Positions 26,503 through 35,909 of a stretch of DNA of 64,000 bases are shown one piece after another; the stretch's first letter is position 1, and the number at the start of each line of letters is the position of its first letter. Made by a program: the position numbers and the translations under genes. The DNA comes from Lysinibacter sp. HNR (lineage in GTDB: Bacteria; Actinomycetota; Actinomycetes; Actinomycetales; Microbacteriaceae): positions 2,666,001-2,730,000 of the forward strand of contig NZ_CP121684.1 of assembly GCF_029760935.1 (NCBI RefSeq), given 5' to 3'. The notes beneath the pieces were generated by a model. It saw nothing but the letters and a program-made list of their open reading frames with translations, ran no database searches and was not told where the DNA came from.

Positions 26503-27273
26503 ATGAGCACCCCTGAAAAAGCCATTACCCTGCGAAAACTGTATGAAGATCCCCGTATCTTACGCGTTGTTAACGTGTGGGATGTGATCAGCGCCCAGAA
26601 CATCTCCCGCCTGCCCGATACCCACGCGCTCGCCACCGCGGGACACTCAATCGCCTCTAGCCACGGGTATCAAGACGGCCAGATTCCCCGTGACCTCATG
26701 CTTTCCATAGTGGAACGTATCGTACAGAGCACGGATCTTCCGGTAACGGCTGACCTCGACGACGGCTACGGGGATGTGGGTGAAACCGTTCGCCGGGCAA
26801 TCGATGTGGGCATCGTTGGCGCAAATATTGAGGATCGCCTCAGGCCGCTTGCCGATGCGGTGGCCAACGTGTCGAGTGCCGTTGCCGCGGGTGAGGCCGC
26901 GGGCGTTGACTTTGTCTTGAACGCTCGTACCGATGCCTTTCCCTTGGGTGGGGATCGCCCACTCGACACCATCATCGCCGACGCCATTGAACGCGGAAGG
27001 GCTTATCTCGATGCGGGAGCCACCGCCATATTCGTGCCGGGACCGGTTACACCTGAGATCGCAGAGCGTCTTGTCAACGGGCTTGGGGAGCGTAAACTCA
27101 GCGTTATCGGACTGCCGGGAATGCCCGAGGCCGCAGCATACGAGGCCATCGGGGTCGCACGTATTTCATACGGGCCCTTCCCTCAACGTGTGGCGCTGCG
27201 AGCGCTCAACGACCTGGCCGCTGCAATTTATGCACACGGCGGCGTCCCCGAGGACACTCCCGCCCTGAACTAA
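26503..27273 (+). CDS. Isocitrate lyase/PEP mutase superfamily protein
   Basis: 256 residues forming a TIM barrel. Family signatures are VVNVWDVISAQNISRL, LATAGHSIASSHGYQDG, PVTADLDDGYGD with the Mg2+-binding acidic residues, GANIEDR and LNARTDAF. The PEP-mutase-like subgroup includes oxaloacetate decarboxylases and lyases of unknown substrate, and lacks the isocitrate lyase KKCGH motif. It is a stand-alone cytosolic enzyme. No ribosome site stands out; a TAAAAT box lies about 10 bases upstream of the ATG, suggesting a short leader. Confidence 0.85.
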   Translation: MSTPEKAITLRKLYEDPRILRVVNVWDVISAQNISRLPDTHALATAGHSIASSHGYQDGQIPRDLMLSIVERIVQSTDLPVTADLDDGYGDVGETVRRAIDVGIVGANIEDRLRPLADAVANVSSAVAAGEAAGVDFVLNARTDAFPLGGDRPLDTIIADAIERGRAYLDAGATAIFVPGPVTPEIAERLVNGLGERKLSVIGLPGMPEAAAYEAIGVARISYGPFPQRVALRALNDLAAAIYAHGGVPEDTPALN

Positions 27274-27364
27274 ATCAGGCGGCATCCGCTCTCAGCCAAG
27301 CCAAACGGCACCCTGTCCTCAACAACCCTCCCGTGTGACGGCCAATGTGATTACACTCAGATAC

Positions 27365-28312
27365 ATGACCGCCACACAGCTTGTTGTTAGTCTTCCCGGA
27401 ACCGAGTTGCACGATCTGCTCGTGCGCGATGGGCTCCCCGAGGGGGTTACCCTCATTCGCTGGGATCTTGACGGACCCGCACCCACAGACCACATCGACA
27501 TCGTGGTTCCCCCCTACATGACCTCGGTCACAAGGCTTGCCCACCTCGAAGGGGTCACAACCCGCCTGGTTCAGAAACAATCGATCGGTTACGACGGGGC
27601 TGCAGATTACCTTCCACCCGGCAATACTCTCGCCAACGCCGCCTCAGTACACGAATCCGCCACCGCCGAACTCACCCTCGCCCTCATCCTGGCCATGCAG
27701 CGCGGGCTCCCCGACTTTATCCGGGGCGCGAAGCGTGGAGCATGGGATCAGACACAGCGAGACGGCCTTGCGGATCACCGTGTGATAATCGTCGGGTACG
27801 GCGGGGTGGGGAAAGCAATCGAGGCCAGACTCCGCCCTTTCGAGGTGAGTATCACGAGGGTCGCCCATTCGGCCCGAGAGACCCCTGCTGGGCGTATCCA
27901 CGCCGTTGAGGATCTTCCCGCGCTGCTTCCCGACGCAGATATCGTAGTACTTGCGCTTCCGCTCACACCGCAGAGCGAGGGGCTTGTTGACGACACCTTT
28001 CTCGGCCTCATGCCGAAAAAGGCTCTCCTCGTAAACATTGCCCGGGGCCCCATTGTGGACACCGCGGCGCTGGTAAGGCACCTAGACTCGGGGCATATCC
28101 GCGCGGCTCTCGACGTGACCGATCCCGAGCCGCTGCCCGCAGGACACCCTCTCTGGGAAACCCCCAATACTCTCATCACACCGCACGTGGGTGGGCGAAC
28201 AGCCGCCATGATGCCTCGCTTCGTGGCGCTGCTTCAGGAACAAATCCGCCGACTGCAGAGCGGCCAGGAACCGATCAACGTGGTTATTTCCGGGTCTTCA
28301 GGAAAGCGCTAA
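27365..28312 (+). CDS. D-isomer-specific 2-hydroxyacid dehydrogenase
   Basis: 315 residues. NAD-binding loop VIIVGYGGVGKAIEARL; catalytic Arg in VNIARGPIVDTAALV, Glu in TDPEPLPAGHPLWE and His in PNTLITPHVGG. It interconverts a 2-oxoacid and D-2-hydroxyacid with NAD(P)H in the cytosol; substrate not known. Start at MTATQLVVSLPG was chosen because homologous sequence begins there. A start ten codons upstream (27335) is possible, and neither has a clear ribosome site. Confidence 0.88.
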   Translation: MTATQLVVSLPGTELHDLLVRDGLPEGVTLIRWDLDGPAPTDHIDIVVPPYMTSVTRLAHLEGVTTRLVQKQSIGYDGAADYLPPGNTLANAASVHESATAELTLALILAMQRGLPDFIRGAKRGAWDQTQRDGLADHRVIIVGYGGVGKAIEARLRPFEVSITRVAHSARETPAGRIHAVEDLPALLPDADIVVLALPLTPQSEGLVDDTFLGLMPKKALLVNIARGPIVDTAALVRHLDSGHIRAALDVTDPEPLPAGHPLWETPNTLITPHVGGRTAAMMPRFVALLQEQIRRLQSGQEPINVVISGSSGKR

Positions 28313-28321
28313 TCATCTTGA

Positions 28322-29194
28322 TTACTCCGTGTGATGTCGCAGAAACTCCAGGCTCTTGCGCACATTCCCGAGGGCCGTATCAGCCTGGGTTTTATCGGTG
28401 AGAACGGTGTCCTGCTCCATCACGTACCAGCCTGAGTAACCGGCCTCCTCAAGCAGGCGCACAATATCCGCAATTCCAGCGTCCCCCTCTCCCAGAGCGC
28501 AGTACATTCCCCGCTTTACCGCATCGTGGTAGCTGATTTCTCCCCGCCGAACCCTCTCAGCCATATCGTTCCGTACATCCTTGAGATGGGCGTGAACCAC
28601 GCGATCAGCGTATCGGGAAACAAAAGCCCGTGGATCTGTCCCTCCAATCAGAAGGTGCCCGGTGTCAAAGCACAGACCGATTGAGGATCGGCTGAGCACC
28701 TCCTCGATTTCCACGGAGCTCTCGATAACGGTACCCACGTGCGGATGCAGCACGGGCATAATCCCCCGACTCACCGCAGCAACCCGGGCACGTTCAATGT
28801 TTGCCACGAGGGTGTCTCGCTCCCCATTGCCCAGTGCGGAACGCTGTTCATACCCTTCTGTTCCCGTCACCGCCGCATACACAATGGTGGACGCTCCAGC
28901 CGCCGCGTGCGCCTCAAGCTCTGCGATAATCTGCGGCAGCGGATCGTGATCTTTCCGGTGGAACACAATCGGGACAAAACCGCCCACCGCGCGGAGCCCC
29001 GCGGACTCAAGCACAGTCGCTCTTTCGTGTGGATCGGTAGGTAAAAAACCTTCCGGCCCAAACTCGGTGGCGGTGATACCCAATTGCCGCATCTGCTGAA
29101 AGACGATGCTTGGGTCCAATTGATACCCCCACCCGGGAACCTCACACACGCCCCACGAAATTGGCGCGGCCGCTATCCTCTCTCGAACGCTCAT
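28322..29194 (-). CDS. Sugar phosphate isomerase/epimerase, IolE (inosose dehydratase)-like
   Basis: 290 residues. TIM-barrel pattern of IolE: AAPISWGVCEVPGWGYQL, LGITATEFGPEGFLPTD, HPHVGTVIESS, GLCFDTGHLLIGG and VVHAHLKDVRNDMAERV, with Glu, Asp and His metal ligands. IolE removes water from 2-keto-myo-inositol. It follows a Gfo/Idh/MocA dehydrogenase gene, whose TGA lies directly before this ATG. An ATG 15 bases further upstream is also possible. Together the two genes could oxidise and dehydrate inositol or a related cyclitol. Confidence 0.85.
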   Translation of the reverse strand: MSVRERIAAAPISWGVCEVPGWGYQLDPSIVFQQMRQLGITATEFGPEGFLPTDPHERATVLESAGLRAVGGFVPIVFHRKDHDPLPQIIAELEAHAAAGASTIVYAAVTGTEGYEQRSALGNGERDTLVANIERARVAAVSRGIMPVLHPHVGTVIESSVEIEEVLSRSSIGLCFDTGHLLIGGTDPRAFVSRYADRVVHAHLKDVRNDMAERVRRGEISYHDAVKRGMYCALGEGDAGIADIVRLLEEAGYSGWYVMEQDTVLTDKTQADTALGNVRKSLEFLRHHTE

Positions 29195-29195
29195 C

Positions 29196-30218
29196 TCACC
29201 CAATCTCATCGGTGCGGACGACACGGCCCTGGCTCAGACTCAGCTGGGCTGCAAGCGCGCACACCAGAGCGGCCCGGCCGTCGGCAAACGAGGGTTCCGG
29301 GAGGGCTCCATCCCGCACCACACTCAGAAAATGAGCAAGCTCACCTCGAAATGCGGCGGAGTAACGCTCCAGGAAAAAACTCTGCACGGGGCTTTTTGCC
29401 GCGGTGACCGTCTCCGTGTAGAGGGAGACGGTGGTATCTCGTTGGTTTTCGGCCCGGAGCGCACCCCGTGACCCAAATGCCTCGATACGCTGATCGTAGC
29501 CGTAGCTGCAACGTCGAGAATTGATGATCTGGCACTGCACGCCGGCGGTGTTTGTCACGATAACGGATGCCGTGTCAATATCTCCCACCGACGAGGCATC
29601 ATCGCTAAACAGCACGCCTCCGGTGGCAAAAACCGAAACAATATCGCCCAGAAAAAAGCGCGCCATATCAAAATCGTGGATTGTCATGTCGCGAAAGAGG
29701 CCCCCCGACACCGCAAGGTAGTCTGCCGGGGGCGGGGCTGGATCCCGGCTCACGATAGTGAGCTGCTCAAGCTCGCCGATCTCCCCGCTCTGCACACGGC
29801 GATGGACCTCGGCAAAGCTGGGATCAAAACGACGGTTAAAGCCCACCATGACCTGGGAAAGACCGCCCGCCGTCGAGGCGTGCGCCTCGTCTATCACCGC
29901 CAGGTCAAGGTCAAGCGGCTTCTCGCAGAGCACACGTTTACCCGCAAGCACGGAGGCAGCGGTGAGCTGCATGTGTGTGGGTGTAGAGGAGCCGACCAGG
30001 GTGGCGTGTACCCGCGGGTCTTCGAGAACATCCTGCGGGTTATCGGTGGCCCGCGCCCCGTAACGCTCAGCAAGCTCACGGGCCGCATCAATGCGAGGGT
30101 CACACACCCACAACAGTTCCGCGTTGGGGGATGCCGCCACATTCGCGGCGTGCACCCAACCGATACGGCCACATCCAAAAAGACCAATGCCAAGCGGGGG
30201 TTTATTTGTCATGTTCAC
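29196..30218 (-). CDS. Gfo/Idh/MocA-family oxidoreductase, inositol 2-dehydrogenase-like
   Basis: 340 residues. N-terminal Rossmann fold IGLFGCGRIGWVHAANVAAS, CEKPLDLDLAVIDEA with the catalytic Lys, then GFNRRFDPSFAEVHRR and the catalytic region RDMTIHDFDMARFFLGD typical of IolG/MviM. It would oxidise a cyclitol or sugar with NAD(P). It is first in a pair with the IolE-like gene and directly downstream of the ABC importer genes. Confidence 0.9.
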   Translation of the reverse strand: MNMTNKPPLGIGLFGCGRIGWVHAANVAASPNAELLWVCDPRIDAARELAERYGARATDNPQDVLEDPRVHATLVGSSTPTHMQLTAASVLAGKRVLCEKPLDLDLAVIDEAHASTAGGLSQVMVGFNRRFDPSFAEVHRRVQSGEIGELEQLTIVSRDPAPPPADYLAVSGGLFRDMTIHDFDMARFFLGDIVSVFATGGVLFSDDASSVGDIDTASVIVTNTAGVQCQIINSRRCSYGYDQRIEAFGSRGALRAENQRDTTVSLYTETVTAAKSPVQSFFLERYSAAFRGELAHFLSVVRDGALPEPSFADGRAALVCALAAQLSLSQGRVVRTDEIG

Positions 30219-30280
30219 TTTCTTCTCTAAACTGTGCGGTTCCGGGTTCTGCGACGCTGTTATTCTGCGCTTGGGCGTGA

Positions 30281-31243
30281 TTACACGCCCTTCTGGCGCG
30301 TCGGTTCTGATTCTGCGGATTCTGGTTCCGCAGGTTCCGAACCAACGGAACTTGAACCGGTAGAACCCGATTGTGCGGAGAGATCCGCCTGAATAGTGCT
30401 CACAACGTCGGTATCCGTGCCGTAGGCCTGTAGCTCGTGCACCAGTTCTGCAAGCTCGGCACCACCGGCCATCATGCCGGTGAGAGCGTCCAGACTCACC
30501 TCACTCTTGCGATAGTACCCAATACTCTTGCCCCGTTTGAGCAGCAAAAAACGATCACCCACGGGATACGCGTGATGGGGATTATGCGTAATAAAGATGA
30601 CACCGAGTCCGCGATCACGCGCCTGGATGATGTAGCGCAGCACCACACCGGATTGCTTCACCCCGAGTGCCGCCGTAGGTTCGTCAAGGATAAGAACTTT
30701 AGCTCCAAAATAGACCGCGCGCGCAATGGCCACACACTGCCTTTCCCCACCGGAGAGAGTTCCAATGGGCTGATTCACGTCTCGCAGGTCTATTCCCATG
30801 TCGAGGAGTTCTTTCTTCGCGGTTTTGCGCATGAACTCGGTGTCAAGCCGTTTAAAAGGCCCCCACCCTTTTGTCACCTCCGAACCCAGAAAGAAATTTC
30901 TCCACACCGGCATGAGAGGAACAACCGCAAGATCTTGATAAACGGTGGCAATACCCCGCTCTAAGGCTCGACGGGGAGAGGTAAATTTCACCTCTTCACC
31001 CCGCACCCGGTACCTTCCCTCATCATGCTGATGAAGACCCGCAATAATCTTGATCAGCGTAGACTTACCGGCTCCATTATCCCCGAGTACGCAGGTCACC
31101 TCCCCCGGTCCTACCTGAAGGTCTATCCCACCCAGGGCAATGATGTTACCGTATCTCTTTCCCACGTTTGTGAGATCAACAAGAGGGGGCTGCTCTGGCA
31201 CGTTTGTTACTCCCGTTGCGGTATTCTGCGCAGTCACGGCCAT
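30281..31243 (-). CDS. Sugar ABC importer ATP-binding protein (single-domain, FrcA-like)
   Basis: 320 residues with one ATPase domain: Walker [18 protein letters not shown], signature [16 protein letters not shown], Walker [18 protein letters not shown] and switch His in [13 protein letters not shown]. Most ribose-class ATPases carry two such domains (about 500 residues); the single-domain form resembles FrcA and inositol-type transporters. The last 60 residues are a low-complexity Ser/Glu/Pro tail ([15 protein letters not shown]). It follows the permease gene with one base between stop and start. Confidence 0.9.
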   Translation of the reverse strand: MAVTAQNTATGVTNVPEQPPLVDLTNVGKRYGNIIALGGIDLQVGPGEVTCVLGDNGAGKSTLIKIIAGLHQHDEGRYRVRGEEVKFTSPRRALERGIATVYQDLAVVPLMPVWRNFFLGSEVTKGWGPFKRLDTEFMRKTAKKELLDMGIDLRDVNQPIGTLSGGERQCVAIARAVYFGAKVLILDEPTAALGVKQSGVVLRYIIQARDRGLGVIFITHNPHHAYPVGDRFLLLKRGKSIGYYRKSEVSLDALTGMMAGGAELAELVHELQAYGTDTDVVSTIQADLSAQSGSTGSSSVGSEPAEPESAESEPTRQKGV

Positions 31244-31244
31244 T

Positions 31245-32294
31245 TTATTTACGTCCTTTCGCGGCCCGACGTTGAAGCATCAGGTTAAACACGGTCGCGC
31301 CAAGAAGCATCGCGCCCAAAAAGAACTTCAGCCAGTCCGGACTCCACTCGGCGTAGACAACACCCTTGAGCGACATTCCGTAGATGAGGGCTCCTATCGC
31401 GGCGCCGATAGCGCTCCCGTACCCTCCCGTCATGAGACACCCGCCCACAACCGCAGCGATGATGTAGAGAAACTCGTTGCCAATTCCCTCACCCGACTGC
31501 ACCGTTTTAAAAGCAAAGAGCTGATGCATCGCAAGAACCCACGCGCACAGCCCGACCCCCATGTATAAACCAATCTTTGTCTTGACCACGGGAACACCCA
31601 CGGCCCGGGCGGCTTCAGCCCCGCCACCGCTCGCAAAGATCCAGTTACCCACCCGCGTTCGCTGCAGAATCCACGTAGCGATCACGATCAGGGCAATCCA
31701 ATAAAAAACGGTGACCTTAATATTGACCCCCAAGATCGGGATATCGCTGGCAAAAATTGCCGCCGCCGCGTCAAACCCGGGGACCCCCTCGACCGAGGGA
31801 GAGGCAACACCACCCGTAATCATCTTAGTGACCCCCAGGTTTATACCCGTGAGCATAAAGAACGTAGACAGGGTCACGATAAAACTCGACAGCTTAGTTT
31901 TGGTGAGCAACCAACCGTTGATGAAGCCAACGCTCAGTGAAAAAACCAGGGCAAGCACAACCCCCACCCAGATGTTTGCCTGAAACCAGTAAACGATGAG
32001 GGCCGCGGTGAGGGCACTGCTGATCACGGCCACCCCCGCGGAAAGGTCAACCTCCCCGCCGATCATGAGCAGGGAAACCCCCACCGCCATAATCCCCACT
32101 GTGGATGCCCCGTAAAGGATCGTCGCAATCGAGGCAGGTTGGGTAAACACCGGGGAGGCTGTGGAGAAAAGGATGAACAGCACAAGCGCCGCCGCAAAAG
32201 CGCCGATTTCCGGACGAGTAAAGAGCCTGCCCAGAAGCGATGACGTGCGTAACCGCTCATCACCCTGTGGCGTTGTCACTGTGGTTGTACTCAT
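31245..32294 (-). CDS. Sugar ABC importer permease (BPD_transp_2 family)
   Basis: 349 residues from ATG 32292-32294; the upstream in-frame extension is not believed. About ten membrane spans, including [40 protein letters not shown] (the ribose-class permease signature), and [18 protein letters not shown], the EAA-like loop. It forms the membrane channel with the ATPase and binding protein on either side. Confidence 0.9.
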   Translation of the reverse strand: MSTTTVTTPQGDERLRTSSLLGRLFTRPEIGAFAAALVLFILFSTASPVFTQPASIATILYGASTVGIMAVGVSLLMIGGEVDLSAGVAVISSALTAALIVYWFQANIWVGVVLALVFSLSVGFINGWLLTKTKLSSFIVTLSTFFMLTGINLGVTKMITGGVASPSVEGVPGFDAAAAIFASDIPILGVNIKVTVFYWIALIVIATWILQRTRVGNWIFASGGGAEAARAVGVPVVKTKIGLYMGVGLCAWVLAMHQLFAFKTVQSGEGIGNEFLYIIAAVVGGCLMTGGYGSAIGAAIGALIYGMSLKGVVYAEWSPDWLKFFLGAMLLGATVFNLMLQRRAAKGRK

Positions 32295-32393
32295 AGTTTG
32301 TATCCGCTCGTCTCTCTTATTCCTGCGCTTGGAAAACGCGGGCGTCCCTCTCGTTCCTGCACACACTGGGGTGCGTCGTTGCAAGAGGGTTGT

Positions 32394-33380
32394 CTACCGG
32401 GTTCCATTTTTGACAAATTCGGACACCGTGTCTGCCGTCTCGCTCGTGATGATCTGTGGTCCCGTCAAAACCGTTTTGTTTCCGCCGAGTATATTTCCGT
32501 TTGTGTTGTACAGCCACAGGTTATCCACGGCCGCATAACCTTGGAGGTAGGGCTGCTGGTCGACGAGGAACTGGATGCTCCCCGCCTGTATCGCATCAAC
32601 AACACCTGAATTCATGTCGAAGGTCGCAAGTTTTGCACTGCTCCCAGCATCCGAAATTGAATCGATAGCGGTCATCGCAAACGGTGCCCCCAGGGTGATC
32701 ACATAGTCGATATCAGGACTGGTTTGAAGCTTGGAGGTGATGGTTGATGCCACGTTGGGCATATCAACGCCGGTGACGTAGATGACCTCAAAGTCTCCCG
32801 AGAAGGTGTTTCCTACACCCTGACAACGGCTCTCAAGACCCACGTTTCCCTGCTCGTGAATAACGCAGACGGCTTTCTTGGCGCCCCGGTCATTCAGCTC
32901 GGTTCCCACCGCCTCACCGGCAACACTCTCGTTTTGTCCAAAGTGCGCAAGAACGCCCAGTTGTTCCCAGTCTTCCTCGCCCGAGTTAATGCTGACAACA
33001 GGAATTCCGGCGCTGACCGCGTCTCGTACAACGTCCGAGAGGGCGTCGGTCTTGGCCAGTGTGACCACGATCCCGTCAACATTGCGATCGATAGCCTGCT
33101 GCACCAGCTGGGCCTGCTTGGAACCGTCTGGGTCGGATGAGTAGTGCAGTTCAATGTTATCTTTTTGAGCGGCCTGTTCCGCCCCCTTGCGCACAATGTC
33201 CCAGAAGGTGTCTCCGGGAGCCGAGTGTGTGATGAGCGCGACCTTGGTGGGTGGTGAATCAACCGTGCTCTGCGATTGGCCAGCCGGTCCGCCGCACGCG
33301 GCAAGAACAAGCATCGCTCCCGCCGTCACAGCCACCAGGGTGATTCGTTTTTTCCAGGAGCTTCTTTGGTTCGTGCTCAC
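32394..33380 (-). CDS. Periplasmic-type sugar-binding lipoprotein of the ABC importer
   Basis: 328 residues from GTG at 33378-33380, which follows GGAGGAGAGAATC; the ATG fifteen bases earlier lies within that ribosome site. Signal and lipobox: AGAMLVLAACGGPAG. The domain is ribose/inositol-binding-like: SAPGDTFWDIVRKGAEQAA, DGIVVTLAKTDAL, GIPVVSINSGE and PDIDYVITLGAPFAMTAIDS. It is anchored outside the membrane and feeds the permease. With IolE/IolG-like genes next door, inositol or a related cyclitol is the likely ligand. Confidence 0.9.
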   Translation of the reverse strand: MSTNQRSSWKKRITLVAVTAGAMLVLAACGGPAGQSQSTVDSPPTKVALITHSAPGDTFWDIVRKGAEQAAQKDNIELHYSSDPDGSKQAQLVQQAIDRNVDGIVVTLAKTDALSDVVRDAVSAGIPVVSINSGEEDWEQLGVLAHFGQNESVAGEAVGTELNDRGAKKAVCVIHEQGNVGLESRCQGVGNTFSGDFEVIYVTGVDMPNVASTITSKLQTSPDIDYVITLGAPFAMTAIDSISDAGSSAKLATFDMNSGVVDAIQAGSIQFLVDQQPYLQGYAAVDNLWLYNTNGNILGGNKTVLTGPQIITSETADTVSEFVKNGTR

Positions 33381-33573
33381 GATTCTCTCCTCCACAACTC
33401 TGTGATGGATAATGTCCGATGGGGTACGATCAGAATCATCATCCGGCTCAAACTTTGTTAAGACAACATAATGTCAGCTTTTTTGCTTTTAGTACACCTC
33501 TCGACAAATAATAGTTTTGCTTCGCAGCACTCAAAAACCACTATTTCACGCTAAAAATCACAAAAACCCTTCC

Positions 33574-34761
33574 CTAAAATGTGGCTTTAATGCTCTCCCA
33601 CGCCCCCGAGGTCGCCGAGTCTTCTGCCGCTTGCAGGACACGCACGGTCGACAATGCTTCCTCTACCGAGGGCGCGAGCTGCTGACCGGCGAGCACGGAC
33701 TCCATAAAAAGCTTAGCTTCGATAACTTTAAGGTCGTCGTAACCCATTGAGATACCGGGACCCGGTTGAAAGTGTGCGTAGTCTCCGTGTTCCAGCCCAG
33801 CCCTGATTGTTGTGAACCCGTGATGTGCTCCCCCCTTCCCCAGGGCGACCTCCAGCTCATTCATCCGCTCAAACGACCAGCGGAGCGCGCCCGCCGTGCC
33901 GTAGATTTCAAACCCCACATCACAGCGCGGACCCACCGTTACCCTACTCGCCTCAATGGTTCCCACAGCGCCACCACCCGGCCCATCACCACCGAGACGC
34001 ACCAGGGACGCAGCATAATCCTCATTCTCCACGCGACCCACAGTGCCGTTCTCGATGACCGCAAAGTGGTTGCCGCTCCCCATCGGTAGCTCTGGCCGCT
34101 GGCGAATAACGGTTGTGGCGAGGGCGGTAACCGCAACAATCGGCCCCACCACATACTGAACCAGGTCTACGGCGTGAGACATCAGGTCTCCAAGCGCCCC
34201 GGAACCGCCCAGCTCCCGTCGAAATCGCCACGAGAGGGCGGCATTGGGTTCCGCAGCATAGTCGTTAAAAAACACGCTGCGCAGGTGGGTAATCTCACCC
34301 AATTGACCGCTCTGAACCAGGTGCCTGGCGTAATTCACCAGCGGAACATGACGGTAGTTAAACCCGACGGAAGTGACAAGCCCCCGGCCCCTCACCGCGG
34401 CAGCAACATCTGAGGTCTCCGCGAGATTACGACCCAGCGGCTTTTCAATCCAAAACGGTTTTCCCGCAGCAGCGGCGGCCAGACCTATTTCGCGATGCAA
34501 AAAGTTAGGGGCCGTAATCGACACGACATCAACGTGAGGATGATTAAGCACATCGTGGTAGTCGGCGGTAGCTTCACGATACCCCAGAACCTCTCGGGCA
34601 TAGTTCATCCGTTCTTCCTCCGGATCGGCGGCTATGACCAGGTGCGGACGCACCGCGAACTCGGGGTAGTGGTAGGGAATCGCGGTGTATCCTCGCGTGT
34701 GCAACTTACCCATCCAGCCAACGCTGATGAGCCCTATTCCGATGTCGTGACGCTGTGCCAT
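33574..34761 (-). CDS. Second Gfo/Idh/MocA-family oxidoreductase
   Basis: 395 residues, longer than the first copy. Motifs: GIGLISVGWMGKLHTRGYTA, ITAPNFLHREIGLAAAAAGK, WIEKPLGRNLAETSDVAAAV with the catalytic Lys and GDLMSHAVDLVQYVVGP with Asp/His. It belongs to the long IolG/AraJ-like subgroup of cyclitol or sugar dehydrogenases. It sits upstream of the importer genes on the same strand, separated by about 190 AT-rich bases that probably contain the importer's promoter. Confidence 0.88.
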   Translation of the reverse strand: MAQRHDIGIGLISVGWMGKLHTRGYTAIPYHYPEFAVRPHLVIAADPEEERMNYAREVLGYREATADYHDVLNHPHVDVVSITAPNFLHREIGLAAAAAGKPFWIEKPLGRNLAETSDVAAAVRGRGLVTSVGFNYRHVPLVNYARHLVQSGQLGEITHLRSVFFNDYAAEPNAALSWRFRRELGGSGALGDLMSHAVDLVQYVVGPIVAVTALATTVIRQRPELPMGSGNHFAVIENGTVGRVENEDYAASLVRLGGDGPGGGAVGTIEASRVTVGPRCDVGFEIYGTAGALRWSFERMNELEVALGKGGAHHGFTTIRAGLEHGDYAHFQPGPGISMGYDDLKVIEAKLFMESVLAGQQLAPSVEEALSTVRVLQAAEDSATSGAWESIKATF

Positions 34762-35006
34762 GATGATCTCCTGCGATCGTTGTCGTGATTGGGTTTATTG
34801 CAGCCGCGGCTGAGATGTCGCGGTCGCGGCCAGATTGCTACAGGCACAACTTGGGTTTTTACAAGCCTGCGACAATCCACCCGCTCTCAATTCCGCCTGC
34901 TTCAGGAAAAAATAGCGCCGCAACATATGTCCTGTCAAATGTGTACTCAACGACTCGCCTCCAACGCGTGACACCCACGCTCGGCACTTAGCAGTCGACA
35001 CACGGC

Positions 35007-35041
35007 ACCCAACACCCAACACCCAACACCCAACACCCAAC
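35007..35041. repeat. Heptanucleotide tandem repeat (ACCCAAC)x5
   Basis: Five perfect copies of ACCCAAC run from 35007 to 35041, followed by a diverged sixth (ACCTAGC). The tract lies in the 377-base gap between the divergent oxidoreductase and lldR genes, about 50 bases upstream of the LldR operator. Copy number could change by slippage. The rest of the gap (34762-35006) shows no gene. Confidence 0.95.
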
Positions 35042-35089
35042 ACCTAGCCTCACACGACTATCGCTTCCCTCTCGAAACAGTTACACTGG

Positions 35090-35104
35090 TGTGGTCTGAC
35101 CACA
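35090..35104. promoter_or_regulatory. LldR/FadR-type operator upstream of lldR-lldD
   Basis: TGTGGTCTGACCACA is a perfect palindrome about 35 bases before the lldR start. Its core TGGTCTGACCA fits the FadR-family consensus TNGTNNNACNA used by LldR. This supports autoregulation and L-lactate-responsive control of the operon. Confidence 0.75.
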
Positions 35105-35138
35105 TAAAACCACCATATTCAAAAATAGGAATATACTG

Positions 35139-35909
35139 ATGAATCAGCCCCCGGAGAGTACCAGGGCATGGGAAACAGTGCTCACCCACATTGAGGCACA
35201 GCTCACTCGGGGCGAACTCAACCCCGGTGACAGGCTTCCCGGAGAACGAGCACTGGCCGCCGAGTTAGGCGTGGGAAGATCATCCGTTCGGGAGGCCATC
35301 CGCGTTCTTGAGGCGCTCGGTCTTATTCGAACTCAGAGCGGATCAGGACCGTCCTCCGGAGCCATCATCGTCTCCCTTCCCTCCGGAGGAATGGCCACGC
35401 TCATGCGGCTACAGGTTGCTGCTCAAGGGTTTGCGGTGAAAGATGTGGTCAACACCAGGCTCATCCTGGAAACCGCAGCGGTTCGTGAGCTCGCCACACG
35501 CCCCGAACGCAATCTCGCAAACTCTCACGAACTTCTCGCCGCCATGGACAACCCTCACCTCGGTGAAACCGAGTTCCTGCTGCTCGATGCACAGTACCAC
35601 CTCTCCCTAGCCGAGGCCACCGGCAACACCGTGCTCGTGACCCTCATGTCTGGGCTACGAGACTCCATCGAACGCTACGTCATCGAGATCTCGGAACACA
35701 TCACCGACTGGACCGCCACCTCACGACAGCTACAGGAACAGCACCGAGAAATTCTGCACGCGATCGAAATCGGACACGCGTCGCTCGCCGATTCCCGAAC
35801 ATCCGAACACATCCGTGGTTACTACGACAAAATCAGACCGCATACCTCGCCCACACACACGAACACCCTGCCAATTCACGAACACCCCCTACCAGAAGGA
35901 AAGCCATGA
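35139..35909 (+). CDS. FadR/GntR-family repressor, LldR-like
   Basis: 256 residues. Winged helix at the N-terminus ([20 protein letters not shown], then [17 protein letters not shown]) and a helical FCD effector domain with [17 protein letters not shown], then [16 protein letters not shown] and [11 protein letters not shown], where Asp and His residues bind a metal and the ligand. Its own palindromic operator lies just upstream, and the downstream overlapping gene encodes a lactate dehydrogenase-type enzyme, so L-lactate is the expected signal. Start has AGGAATATACTG upstream. Confidence 0.88.
   Translation: MNQPPESTRAWETVLTHIEAQLTRGELNPGDRLPGERALAAELGVGRSSVREAIRVLEALGLIRTQSGSGPSSGAIIVSLPSGGMATLMRLQVAAQGFAVKDVVNTRLILETAAVRELATRPERNLANSHELLAAMDNPHLGETEFLLLDAQYHLSLAEATGNTVLVTLMSGLRDSIERYVIEISEHITDWTATSRQLQEQHREILHAIEIGHASLADSRTSEHIRGYYDKIRPHTSPTHTNTLPIHEHPLPEGKP

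Noticed and set aside
34996-35046. Possible CRISPR-like repeat upstream of lldR
   Set aside because: The unit is only 7 bases with no spacers; it is a simple tandem repeat.
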